From contig JAFTPP010000021.1 in the NCBI GenBank assembly GCA_017463255.1, positions 1-60,785 of the forward strand: a stretch of 60,785 nt of DNA. Reading direction: 5' to 3'. The position numbers and the translations under genes were made by a program. Below are positions 17,353-25,837 of the stretch, piece after piece (position 1 is the first letter of the stretch; every line of letters begins with the position of its first letter). The notes beneath the pieces were generated by a model. The model saw nothing but the letters and a program-made list of their open reading frames with translations. It did no database searches and had not been told where the DNA came from. Source of the DNA: Lachnospiraceae bacterium. Its GTDB lineage: Bacteria > Bacillota > Clostridia > Lachnospirales > Lachnospiraceae.

Positions 17353-17551
17353 TTTTTGTTTGCCTCCTAAATATTATATGCGGTTTATACCGACTCTATT
17401 AAAGAGTATACCTTTTAACTCTTATTTTGACTATGCTACAATTCCACAAAGATTTTAAATATCCTTGTAACTTCTGCTCATAAAATTAACCTTGACTGCT
17501 ACCCATTCGACAAGTTGCCCAATAATTATGTCTTTCTCTTATGCAACTTGC

Positions 17552-19171
17552 CTATTTATCTTTTTCTTCATGAGAATCCACCTTGGAATCTTGTTCTTCT
17601 TCATCCTCTACATCACCATCGTATGTATCGAATGAAGCATTATAGAACGCTAACTGGTTCTTACCGCGGCGTTTTGCTTTATAAAGTGCTTTATCAGCTG
17701 CTTTATACAGTTCTTCAAAATTCTCTCCGTCTCTTGGGAACACCGCTGCACCGATACTGGCAGTAGCAGAATACTTCACGTAATCTCCTACCACAAGATT
17801 CCTAAAGAAGTAAAGTAATCTGTTTGCTTCCTTGGTAATTAAGGCATCATTATTAAGACCTTTAAGCAGGATACAGAATTCATCCCCGCCCATTCTTCCT
17901 ATGATATCGCTGTAACGGAATTCTGCCCTAAGACCCTTTCCTACTGCACGCAATACTTCATCACCGAAAGCATGTCCCATGGTATCGTTAATCTTTTTAA
18001 AATTATCAATATCAAGAACAAACATCATTGCCTGCTCTTTTTTATGAGTTGCAAGATAATTCTGTATTTTTTCTTCCGTAGATATCTTATTATTTAATTC
18101 GGTCAAAAGGTCAGTCTCGGCTTTTTCATTTAACTCTTTGCTTCGACGCTCAAAATCCTTCTTACGTGCCAATGTAAAAATCATCATAAGAATAATAAAC
18201 GCACTGACAGCAAGGGATATCCAATACAATATCTTTCTGGCAACTTCCCATTCCGCCTTTTCTTCCCGTTCAATATTCTCTAAATCTGTTTCCATCAAAA
18301 GATACAAATCTTCCATTTCCAAGGAAACGCCAAAGACGAAATGTTCTTCCGTTTCGTCTTTAATGACTGCCTTGATATCTCTGTGACTTGTCATTCTGCT
18401 TGAGAATGTATTAAATCCCATTCTTTCAAATTTTAAATCCTTAACATTGGATACAAAATTCATATTTCTGAATAATTCTTCACATCCATCCTCGCTATGC
18501 CATAAAACATCATCTTTCCCGTGCAAAACGGCAAAAGAATAATTAATTTCACTGGTAGAATCGTTAAGATATTTTTCCATATCCATGGACTGAAGATTAA
18601 AATACATATAAATGTATCCGCGAATTAACTTACCATCCCCCGTAATCGGAATGGAAGTAACAATGGCTGATTTTTCGCTGATACCTTCCTTTTCCACAAA
18701 GGAGGTAATCGCTTCCTTTTGCGCAGAATTGCAATAATAAGGCTCATATAAAACACTTACTCTTGTTCCGTCTGCAAGCATTCCCTGCCCTCTATTATTT
18801 GCCATAACTACCTGATAGGCGTCCGTATGATTTTTTAACGAATCCATCAGTGACATAGCTAAATCCACATTGGTGTATTCTGACAACAAATTGCCGTCTC
18901 CGCTTTTTACCAAAAGCTCTGCCATATATTCTGCAAGAATCTTGGCATCCGTGATTCCATCTACAAATGCCTCCCTATAATCCCTGGCAATTTCCACATG
19001 CCTGTTTTCAACCGTTACGTGACTCGCATTTACAAGCTCGCGCACATATGTAAGTAACATAATCACGAAAATTCCAATCATGACTGCCGTTGGAATAATC
19101 AGCTGCAGTTTTCTGCCCTTTTCTTTTGCGACAACCGTTTCCTGCAGTATCGCTTCTCCCCTATAACTCAT
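17552..19171 (-). CDS. membrane diguanylate cyclase
   Basis: A 539-residue c-di-GMP synthase. A membrane helix at about 28-47, an extracytoplasmic Cache-like sensor of about 260 residues (VVMANNRGQGMLADGTRV, GYIYMYFN), a second helix at about 315-335 (ISLAVSAFIILMMIFTLA), then a GGDEF domain. The active site GGDEF is at 428-432, and the RxxD inhibitory site (RYSD) is intact, so both activity and product inhibition are expected. The acidic tail is unusual. A PilZ receptor is encoded at 33.7 kb. The sensed signal is unknown. Confidence 0.93.
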   Translation of the reverse strand: MSYRGEAILQETVVAKEKGRKLQLIIPTAVMIGIFVIMLLTYVRELVNASHVTVENRHVEIARDYREAFVDGITDAKILAEYMAELLVKSGDGNLLSEYTNVDLAMSLMDSLKNHTDAYQVVMANNRGQGMLADGTRVSVLYEPYYCNSAQKEAITSFVEKEGISEKSAIVTSIPITGDGKLIRGYIYMYFNLQSMDMEKYLNDSTSEINYSFAVLHGKDDVLWHSEDGCEELFRNMNFVSNVKDLKFERMGFNTFSSRMTSHRDIKAVIKDETEEHFVFGVSLEMEDLYLLMETDLENIEREEKAEWEVARKILYWISLAVSAFIILMMIFTLARKKDFERRSKELNEKAETDLLTELNNKISTEEKIQNYLATHKKEQAMMFVLDIDNFKKINDTMGHAFGDEVLRAVGKGLRAEFRYSDIIGRMGGDEFCILLKGLNNDALITKEANRLLYFFRNLVVGDYVKYSATASIGAAVFPRDGENFEELYKAADKALYKAKRRGKNQLAFYNASFDTYDGDVEDEEEQDSKVDSHEEKDK

Positions 19172-19203
19172 TGTGCTGTCCTTCTCTTTTTATTCTGTGT
19201 GGT

Positions 19204-19674
19204 TTATAGATAAAGCTTCATTGGTGTAAAAATAATGCCGTCTTTCATAGTTTCCGGCGCTATATCACAAAACCCCAATTTGTGATAAAATCCTACCCCA
19301 TGAGGTGCTGCATTCACTGTCAGAGATTCCGCCCCAACCTCTGATAAAAGATAATTGTGAACATAATCAATCAATTTTCTTCCTATGCCTTTTCTTAAAT
19401 GCTCTTTTTCCACAAAAAGTAACGAAATGTGGTTTACATTCCGCAATGTAATCACACCGACAATCTGCTTGTTTTCAAATGCTAAAAACATCTGATACTG
19501 TCCTCTTTTAAACATCTGAAACAAGCCTTCATCAGTGATAAAATCATGAAAATTTCTTACTCCTGACGGAAGATAATCCTTGGCATCATACTTTAAAAAA
19601 GTAAGCCACGCCATTCCCATGGCATCCTGCCATTCCTCTTCATATGCCGGCCTTACTGAAATATTATTCTCCAT
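19204..19674 (-). CDS. GNAT family N-acetyltransferase
   Basis: A 156-residue GNAT protein using acetyl-CoA. Motif A is LFVEKEHLRKGIGRKLIDYV, with the R/Q-x-x-G-x-G/A loop as RKGIGRK. The acceptor helix HNYLLSEVGAESLTVNAAPH and GFYHKLGF follow. Substrate unknown. The ribosome site is weak, but ATG fits the family start (ISVRPAYEEEWQDA). It follows the 2-hydroxyacid dehydrogenase on the same strand with a 66-bp gap. Confidence 0.85.
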   Translation of the reverse strand: MENNISVRPAYEEEWQDAMGMAWLTFLKYDAKDYLPSGVRNFHDFITDEGLFQMFKRGQYQMFLAFENKQIVGVITLRNVNHISLLFVEKEHLRKGIGRKLIDYVHNYLLSEVGAESLTVNAAPHGVGFYHKLGFCDIAPETMKDGIIFTPMKLYL

Positions 19675-19740
19675 AAAATCGCCTACACCAGATTTAAAAT
19701 ATATACTCCCATTATATCCAATTCATAGGCTCTTTACAAG

Positions 19741-20724
19741 TTAAGTGTGTGTAACTTGATTTTTAAGCGGCAATCCATTTTCTACCGCATGGGCATTTTC
19801 CAAGGTCACGCTTGCAATTGCCTGCATGGCCTCTTTTGTAAAGAATCCCATGTGGGAAGTAACAATAACATTAGGAAAAGTAGTAAGTCTGGCAAGTGTT
19901 CTGTCAGGCATAATGTCATTAGAATGATCCTCGTAAAATATGCCTTCCTCTTCTTCATATACATCAAGACCGACTCCCGAAAATTTCCTTTCAAGCAAGC
20001 CTTCGATTAAGGCCTCTGTATCAATTAAGTCACCTCTTGAAGTATTAATCAGATATGCCCCCTGCTTCATCATGGCAATGGTATCTTTATTAATCAAATA
20101 TCTGGTTTCCTCTGTCAGAGGACAATGAAGGGTTACAATGTCTGCCTGCTTTAATACTTCTTCCAAAGGCAGATATTCTACCGGCAAATCCGGGTTGGGA
20201 TATGGATCATATGCTACGATACGCATTGAAAATCCCTGGAAAATACGAATCATTGCCTGTCCGATTTTTCCTGTACCAATAACACCTGCTACTTTACCAA
20301 ATAAATCGCAGCCCATAAAACCATTAATACTCATATTAAAATCTCTGGTTCTTGCATATGCTCTGTGTGTATATCTGTTTACCGTTAATAAAAGTGCCAT
20401 GGCAAATTCCGCAACCGCCTCAGGAGAATAGCTGGGAACCCTTAATACCACAAGTTTTCCTTCACAAGCTGCAATGTCAACATTATTATATCCGGCGCAA
20501 CGAAGAAGGATTGCTTTTACACCCATTTCATAGAGTTTATCAACCATCTTATCATTCACATAGTCGTTTACAAAAATGCAAATCGCATCATATCCGTCTG
20601 CAAGCTTAAGGGTATTTTTCGTACAGGCAGATTCCACAAAAGTGATTTCATACCCATAATCCTTTGCCATTGGCTCAAACCAGATTTTATCATATGGTTT
20701 TGTCCCGTAAAAAAGTATTCTCAC
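19741..20724 (-). CDS. D-isomer 2-hydroxyacid dehydrogenase, D-lactate dehydrogenase-like
   Basis: A 327-residue NAD-dependent dehydrogenase. The nucleotide-binding motif is GVIGTGKIGQAM; catalytic residues are Arg in NTSRGDLIDTEAL, Glu in DVYEEEEG, and His in VIVTSHMGFFTKEA. The YEEEEGIFYEDHSND segment is typical of the LdhA (D-lactate) branch, so reduction of pyruvate to D-lactate in fermentation is likely. Hydroxyisocaproate-type substrates remain possible. It is 25 bp downstream of the lipase-like gene. Confidence 0.88.
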   Translation of the reverse strand: MRILFYGTKPYDKIWFEPMAKDYGYEITFVESACTKNTLKLADGYDAICIFVNDYVNDKMVDKLYEMGVKAILLRCAGYNNVDIAACEGKLVVLRVPSYSPEAVAEFAMALLLTVNRYTHRAYARTRDFNMSINGFMGCDLFGKVAGVIGTGKIGQAMIRIFQGFSMRIVAYDPYPNPDLPVEYLPLEEVLKQADIVTLHCPLTEETRYLINKDTIAMMKQGAYLINTSRGDLIDTEALIEGLLERKFSGVGLDVYEEEEGIFYEDHSNDIMPDRTLARLTTFPNVIVTSHMGFFTKEAMQAIASVTLENAHAVENGLPLKNQVTHT

Positions 20725-20749
20725 GCTAATCCTTCCTTCCGAATAAGTT

Positions 20750-21697
20750 CTATTTTTTATACTTCATTATAACCGCCTCGGTCCAGTTATATACGTCGGC
20801 ATAAATCTCCAATTTATTCGATTCATTTAAAATCTCATGACGAAGACCTGAATACATCTTTAAGGTAACATCCTGAATATGCATTTTTGAATATCTACCA
20901 AACAGTGATGTAAGGTCCTTACCATAATGCCCTACCGGGTCATCTGCGCCGCCTGTAATAAGAATCGGTAAATCCTTTGGCATTTTATCCAGATTTTTCT
21001 GTTTCTGGGCACCTTTGATTAAGCGGAATAATGTTATATATCCATTCAGTGTAAACGGTACCCCACACATCTTATCCGCAATATATTCCTGTACGTTTTC
21101 CTCATTGGCACTTAACCAGTCAAGCTTCGTCTTAGGATTTGCAATCCGCTTATTGTATGAACCAAAGGATATATTTTCCATCATCGGACTTCTATAATGT
21201 AATCCTTCGCTCTCAAAAGCAGCTATAAATTTGCTCATAAACACGCCGCTTTGCAGCACAAATCCCGACATGCTTCCTGTGGACATGATAATGGCACCCT
21301 GAATACCGGTTCCGTATCTGCACAGATAATTCCTTAAAATAAAAGAACCCATACTATGACCCATTAAGATAATCGGTATCCCCGGATATTGCTCCTGCAC
21401 CATCTTCTTTAACCGGTGCACATCTCTTACCACAACCGTTGGGGCATCATCCTCACAAAAATAACCATAATCCTCAGGCTTGGATGACAATCCATGTCCC
21501 AAATGATCCTCAGCAACCACCAGATATCCTTTACCTGCAAGATATGTTGCAAATTCATCATATCTTGCAGCATATTCCTGCATGCCATGTATAATCTGAA
21601 AAATTGCCTTCGGTCTTTCTTCGGGAATCCAACATACCGCATGAATTCTGCTTACTTCGTCTCTTGAATCATAATATATATCTTCACGCTTAATCAT
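20750..21697 (-). CDS. alpha/beta hydrolase, monoacylglycerol-lipase-like
   Basis: A 315-residue serine hydrolase of the Hydrolase_4 type. The oxyanion region is QIIHGMQEYAARYDEF, the nucleophile elbow is GHSMGS, the acid is in ILITGGADDPVGHYG, and the histidine is in YSGLRHEILNE. There is no signal peptide. The family includes lysophospholipases and monoacylglycerol lipases; the substrate is not evident. GGAGG precedes the ATG at good spacing. It lies 29 bp after metG and may be partly co-transcribed with it. Confidence 0.85.
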   Translation of the reverse strand: MIKREDIYYDSRDEVSRIHAVCWIPEERPKAIFQIIHGMQEYAARYDEFATYLAGKGYLVVAEDHLGHGLSSKPEDYGYFCEDDAPTVVVRDVHRLKKMVQEQYPGIPIILMGHSMGSFILRNYLCRYGTGIQGAIIMSTGSMSGFVLQSGVFMSKFIAAFESEGLHYRSPMMENISFGSYNKRIANPKTKLDWLSANEENVQEYIADKMCGVPFTLNGYITLFRLIKGAQKQKNLDKMPKDLPILITGGADDPVGHYGKDLTSLFGRYSKMHIQDVTLKMYSGLRHEILNESNKLEIYADVYNWTEAVIMKYKK

Positions 21698-21726
21698 TTG
21701 GTCCTCCTTTTACACATCTGTTTTCC

Positions 21727-23712
21727 TTAACAGATTTCTGCCCCTGATGGCATCTCTTTTTCAGGCGTAAGTAACGCAAGATTTCCGTCTGCATCTTCGG
21801 CACAAAGAAGCATTCCTTCGGAAACAACGCCTGCAAGGGTAGCCGGTTTTAAGTTTACGAGTACCATAACCTTTTTACCAACCATTTCCTCTGCTGAATA
21901 GTGCTGCTTAATTCCTGAAACAATCTGTTTTACTTCACTTCCGATTTGTACCTGTGAACAAAGAAGCTTCTTAGATTTTGGTACTTCTTCACATTTGATA
22001 ATTTTACCAACCTGGAACTGAAGCTTTGCAAAATCATCATAAGAAATTTCAGGTTTTTTCTCAATATCAATGACAGGTTCTGCACTTTCAACTGCCTCTT
22101 CCCCTGTTCCTGCTGCCGCTTCTGCTTCTGCTCTTCTTGCCGCAAACATAGCTTCTGCTTTTTCTACAATTTCTTTTGCATCAAGACGTGCAAAAAGAAT
22201 TTCCGGAGCATCAGTTACTTTGTTTCCTGACGGATATAAGCCAAACTGTGTTAATTCTTCGAAGGGACGAAGGGTTGCGTTAAGCTGTGTCACAACCTTC
22301 TCAGCGGTTTTTGGCATATAAGAATCTAATAAGCTTACGCCGATTACGATGCTTTCCACAAGGTTATAAAGTACGGTTGCAAGACGGTCTTTTTTCGCTT
22401 CGTCCTTTGCAAGTACCCATGGTTCTGTTTCATCAATATACTTGTTGCAACGTTTAAACACTGCAAAAATTTCCGTTAATGCATCTGCAACGCGAAGACC
22501 TTCCATTTTTGCTTTTACACGGTCAAGTGCACTTGTAACAACTGCCTTCAAGTCTTCATCAACTGCTTCCGCTGCACCCTTGTTTTCAACTACGCCGCCA
22601 AAGTATTTATTACTCATGGAAATGGTTCTGTTTACAAGGTTACCAAGTGTATTTGCAAGGTCTGAATTTAATCTTTCTACTAAAAGCTCCCATGAAATCA
22701 CACCATCGTTTTCAAACGGCATCTCGTGTAATACAAAGTAACGTACCGCATCTACGCCAAAGAAATCCACAAGGTCATCTGCATAAATAACATTTCCTTT
22801 GGATTTGCTCATTTTACCATCACCCTGTAATAACCAAGGATGTCCGAATACCTGCTTCGGAAGTGGTTCGCCAAGAGCCATTAAGAAAATCGGCCAGTAA
22901 ATTGTATGGAAACGGATAATGTCTTTACCAATCAGATGAAGGTCCGCAGGCCACAACTTCTGATACTGCTCTGTGCTGTTTCCTTCACAATCATATCCGA
23001 TACCAGTGATATAGTTTGTCAAAGCATCAAGCCATACATACACTACATGCTTATCATCGAAATCAACAGGAATTCCCCATTTAAAAGAAGAACGTGATAC
23101 ACATAAGTCCTGTAATCCCGGAAGTAAGAAGTTATTCATCATTTCATTCTTACGGCTTACCGGCTGAATAAATTCAGGATGTGTATTAATATGCTCAATT
23201 AATCTGTCCGCATATTTGCTCATTTTAAAGAAATATGCTTCTTCTTTTGCAGGAGTTACATCACGACCGCAGTCAGGACATTTTCCGTCTACAAGCTGTG
23301 ACTCTGTCCAGAAGGATTCACATGGAGTACAGTAAAGTCCTTCATAGGCTCCTTTGTAAATATCACCCTGTTCATATAAACGTCTGAAAATTTTCTGAAC
23401 CTGTTTTTCATGATAAGTATCTGTTGTACGGATAAATTTGTCATAAGAGGTATCCATTAAATCCCACAAATCCTTAATGGTTCCTGCTACGTTATCTACA
23501 AATTCCTTTGGTGTAATACCGGCATCTGCTGCCTTTAATTCGATTTTTTCACCATGTTCATCTGTACCTGTCTGGAAAAAAACATCATATCCTTCTTTTC
23601 TCTTAAAGCGTGCAATACTGTCTGCAAGCACGATTTCATAGCTGTTGCCGATATGTGGTTTTCCTGAAGTATAGGCAATGGCTGTGGTGATGTAATACTT
23701 TTTCTTATCCAT
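21727..23712 (-). CDS. metG: methionyl-tRNA synthetase
   Basis: A 661-residue class I synthetase. The HIGH-type motif is HIGN at residue 20. The zinc knuckle CTPCESFW...CPDCG is present, and KMSKSKGN follows. The anticodon-binding helices come next, then an acidic Ala/Glu linker, and a C-terminal tRNA-binding OB domain (DFAKLQFQVGKIIKCEEVPK) used for dimerisation and tRNA capture. Length is normal for the long Bacillus form. A Met-specific T-box precedes it, so expression should rise when tRNA-Met is uncharged. Confidence 0.97.
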   Translation of the reverse strand: MDKKKYYITTAIAYTSGKPHIGNSYEIVLADSIARFKRKEGYDVFFQTGTDEHGEKIELKAADAGITPKEFVDNVAGTIKDLWDLMDTSYDKFIRTTDTYHEKQVQKIFRRLYEQGDIYKGAYEGLYCTPCESFWTESQLVDGKCPDCGRDVTPAKEEAYFFKMSKYADRLIEHINTHPEFIQPVSRKNEMMNNFLLPGLQDLCVSRSSFKWGIPVDFDDKHVVYVWLDALTNYITGIGYDCEGNSTEQYQKLWPADLHLIGKDIIRFHTIYWPIFLMALGEPLPKQVFGHPWLLQGDGKMSKSKGNVIYADDLVDFFGVDAVRYFVLHEMPFENDGVISWELLVERLNSDLANTLGNLVNRTISMSNKYFGGVVENKGAAEAVDEDLKAVVTSALDRVKAKMEGLRVADALTEIFAVFKRCNKYIDETEPWVLAKDEAKKDRLATVLYNLVESIVIGVSLLDSYMPKTAEKVVTQLNATLRPFEELTQFGLYPSGNKVTDAPEILFARLDAKEIVEKAEAMFAARRAEAEAAAGTGEEAVESAEPVIDIEKKPEISYDDFAKLQFQVGKIIKCEEVPKSKKLLCSQVQIGSEVKQIVSGIKQHYSAEEMVGKKVMVLVNLKPATLAGVVSEGMLLCAEDADGNLALLTPEKEMPSGAEIC

Positions 23713-23734
23713 GTTTTACCTCCTAAAATAAAAA

Positions 23735-24030
23735 ACGTCCCCTCATCTATTCCATGAATAGATGAGAAGACGTCATTAACGTGTTACCACTTCTCTTCAT
23801 CCCTTTCTTACAAAAGGGACCTCACCGGGTACTAATACTCCGCTCATACCCTGTCGCTGTAACGGGCGAACCCTGTCGTAGTCTAACCGGTTCCCGGCTC
23901 GATACGCTGCTCAGAAGCCATATTCCATAAGTTTCCTGCCCGGTTCCTCTCAGCAAGACCTTCGTCTTAGAACCTTCTCTGGAAAGCGTACACTTATGTA
24001 CTCTCTTCGTCATTGCTTTTCCATATCAAA
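23735..24030 (-). promoter_or_regulatory. T-box riboswitch of metG, methionine-specific
   Basis: On the minus strand: GACGAAGAGAGTA (start of stem I), CCAGAGAAGG, GCTGAGAGGAACC (distal stem I) and GAATATGGCTTCTGAGC (specifier loop). Two candidate specifier triplets at 23919-23921 and 23926-23928 both read AUG. The T-box AAGTGGTAACACG is at 23780-23792; its UGGU fits the ACCA end of tRNA-Met. The terminator is at 23735-23773 (CTCATCTATTC/GAATAGATGAG, outer ACGTC/GACGT, then six T). The elements are seen; mechanism follows the known family. Confidence 0.92.
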
Positions 24031-24082
24031 TATTATTGTTAGCCTATCATAAGAATTTTATGAAGTCAATACGGATTCATGA

Positions 24083-24529
24083 TTAATTTCCCTTAGAAAG
24101 ACTCTTGAAAAAGTCATTCAGATTGCCTAACGCTTTGGTCAATACCTTTTTCTCTTCCTCGGAAAGGTTCTTTAAAATATCCGTAATCATACCATCGTGG
24201 AATCTCTTGTGATGGTCAAAAGCACGTTTGCCACTCTCTGTTAAGGATACCAGCACAACACGTCTGTCTTCTTCGCTTCTCACCCTTGCCACCAGTCCTT
24301 TTTTAACAAGGCTGTTAATGGCAATTGTTAACGTCCCCGTTGTTACTGCAAGGGATTTTGCAACGGTTGTCATATTCTTGACACACCCTTTCCCAATGGC
24401 TTCAATTACATGCATGTCATTGGTTGTAACGCCACGATATTCTTCTGTCTGTATGGCTTTTTCTTCAATGGAATTAATATTCCTAAAAAGCTTCACCAAT
24501 AATTCATTCAGTACTTCGTTAATTTCCAT
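24083..24529 (-). CDS. fabT: FabT-like MarR-family repressor of fatty acid synthesis
   Basis: A 148-residue winged-helix protein. It has features I remember from streptococcal FabT: a conserved DMHVIEAIGKG near the N-terminus, the recognition region VTTGTLTIAINSLVKKGL, the wing VRSEEDRRVVLVSLT, and HKRFHDGMI in the dimer helix. FabT represses fab genes when long acyl-ACP is present. Two TTTGAnnnTCAAA palindromes occur at acpP and fabD in this window. FabT is usually encoded beside fabH, so a site 16-23 kb from the cluster is unusual. Identity by recalled similarity only. Confidence 0.75.
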   Translation of the reverse strand: MEINEVLNELLVKLFRNINSIEEKAIQTEEYRGVTTNDMHVIEAIGKGCVKNMTTVAKSLAVTTGTLTIAINSLVKKGLVARVRSEEDRRVVLVSLTESGKRAFDHHKRFHDGMITDILKNLSEEEKKVLTKALGNLNDFFKSLSKGN

Positions 24530-24559
24530 CAGGAACTCCTACTTTCACAATATAAAGCT

Positions 24560-24588
24560 ATTATAGAACATTCCCAAAATTATTTCAA
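24560..24588 (-). promoter_or_regulatory. promoter of the FabT-like gene
   Basis: On the minus strand TTGAAA (24583-24588), 17 bases, TATAAT (24560-24565). No TTTGAnnnTCAAA box is seen here, so autoregulation is not evident. Confidence 0.7.
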
Positions 24589-24592
24589 TGAA

Positions 24593-25102
24593 TTACTCGT
24601 ATACAACCCTCATAGAATCGATACTTGCCCGGAATTCATCTTCCCAACCGGCACCATTGACCTGAGTATAGGTTACTGTGGTTGTTGTCTTTCCCACTTC
24701 GATAACAAACTGAAGCTGTTCCACAGCTGCTCCCATAAGGTCATAATGTAACTCAATAATAAGCGCATCATGTCCGTCAAGCTTTGTTTTTTCAAAATCA
24801 ACAATGTTAATATCTACTTCAGTTCCCCACTGTTGATAATAGGTATCCTCTACTATGGTTTCCAATTCTTCTGCAGTAAAATCTACTCCCATTGGGTCAT
24901 TATCCTGAGAAATTACTCCGATATTAGATGGTTCCATAGGATAGTCAGGTGAATAATACAAACCGGATGTATCACCTTCAATCGGTGCAAAGCCTTCCGG
25001 ATAATCAAATTCTACGGTTCCGTCTTTTTCCTCTTTACCACATGCAAAAGAAAAAACGGAAAGCGCCAAAACAAGTACTGTTGATAAAATTCTTTTTTTC
25101 AT
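24593..25102 (-). CDS. lipoprotein of unknown function, paralogue A
   Basis: A 169-residue protein with a lipobox (SVFSFACGKEE), followed by a PsbP/DcrB-like small alpha-beta domain: FDYPEGFAPIEG, KLDGHDALIIELHYDL, TTVTYTQVNGAGWEDEF, ASIDSMRV. The neighbour 22 bp upstream has the same scheme, so the pair is a tandem duplication. It would sit on the outer face of the membrane. Function unknown. Confidence 0.75.
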   Translation of the reverse strand: MKKRILSTVLVLALSVFSFACGKEEKDGTVEFDYPEGFAPIEGDTSGLYYSPDYPMEPSNIGVISQDNDPMGVDFTAEELETIVEDTYYQQWGTEVDINIVDFEKTKLDGHDALIIELHYDLMGAAVEQLQFVIEVGKTTTTVTYTQVNGAGWEDEFRASIDSMRVVYE

Positions 25103-25124
25103 ATCCCGGATTCCCCTTTAATCA

Positions 25125-25733
25125 TTATTCGAATCTGATTGAATCTCCTGATGCATCAAAAATAGCTTCGTATCCGTCGCCTTCTGTGCTTGTATAAGTT
25201 ACATATCTGTAATAATCAACATCATCAATAATATACTGTGTCTGGATTAATACAATTCCTGAATATTCGTACTTAATTGTATACTTAATTGCATCACGTC
25301 CATCAATTTTAATGTTTTCATATACAGGCATGTCTACCTCAAGCTCAATTCCGAACCCTGTCTCTAATGACATCTCCATTGCCTGAAGAAGCATATCCTT
25401 GGTAATTGTAGCAAAGCTTCCGTCGCTTGCCACTTCTGTAATGTTAATGTTAGCAACTACTGTTGCGTCAGAATGTGCAAAGTAACCCGCTCCATTGTCA
25501 GAAAAACCTTCCGGAATATCAAAAGTAAGTTCACCGGTTAATGGAGCATCTGTATCGTCTTTTTCATCCTCATCGCCAAATAATGAATCTGCAACGTCCT
25601 CGTCTTCATCTTCATCCTTATCGTCCTTGTCAAAAGATGTGTCTGCATCAGAATCTGCATCATCTCCACCACATGCAACAAGACATGTTGAAAGAGCAAC
25701 TGTAAGTAATAAAGCTAATAATTTTTTCTTCAT
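25125..25733 (-). CDS. lipoprotein of unknown function, paralogue B with acidic linker
   Basis: A 202-residue protein with a lipobox (LSTCLVACGGDD), then a very acidic Asp/Glu linker of about 40 residues (KDDKDEDEDEDVAD), then a domain matching its downstream neighbour: FDIPEGFSDNG, KIDGRDAIKYTIKYEY, YVTYTSTEGDGYEAIF, SGDSIRFE. The linker would hold the domain off the membrane. AGGAG precedes the start. Function unknown. Confidence 0.78.
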   Translation of the reverse strand: MKKKLLALLLTVALSTCLVACGGDDADSDADTSFDKDDKDEDEDEDVADSLFGDEDEKDDTDAPLTGELTFDIPEGFSDNGAGYFAHSDATVVANINITEVASDGSFATITKDMLLQAMEMSLETGFGIELEVDMPVYENIKIDGRDAIKYTIKYEYSGIVLIQTQYIIDDVDYYRYVTYTSTEGDGYEAIFDASGDSIRFE

Positions 25734-25818
25734 AATGATAATCTCCTCTCATTTCTAAAAATGCTCTGTTTTAAACATAGTACAGAGTACCCCTTTTTTA
25801 AAAAATAGTCAAGAAAAA

Positions 25819-25837
25819 GGGGCGAAATTATCGCCCC
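25819..25837 (-). terminator. terminator of the MATE gene, overlapping its stop codon
   Basis: Stem GGGGCGA/TCGCCCC, then TTTTTC on the minus strand. The TAA stop lies in the loop, so the hairpin starts inside the last codons. Confidence 0.8.

Noticed and set aside
17363-17378. TATAAT just before the UgpC-type ATPase gene as its promoter
   Set aside because: Transcription would start inside the ribosome binding site, and no -35 is present.
21718-21737. Small ATCTGTT/AACAGAT hairpin at the metG stop as a terminator
   Set aside because: The stem is only 7 bp, AT-rich, and has no T tract; the next gene has only a 29-bp gap.
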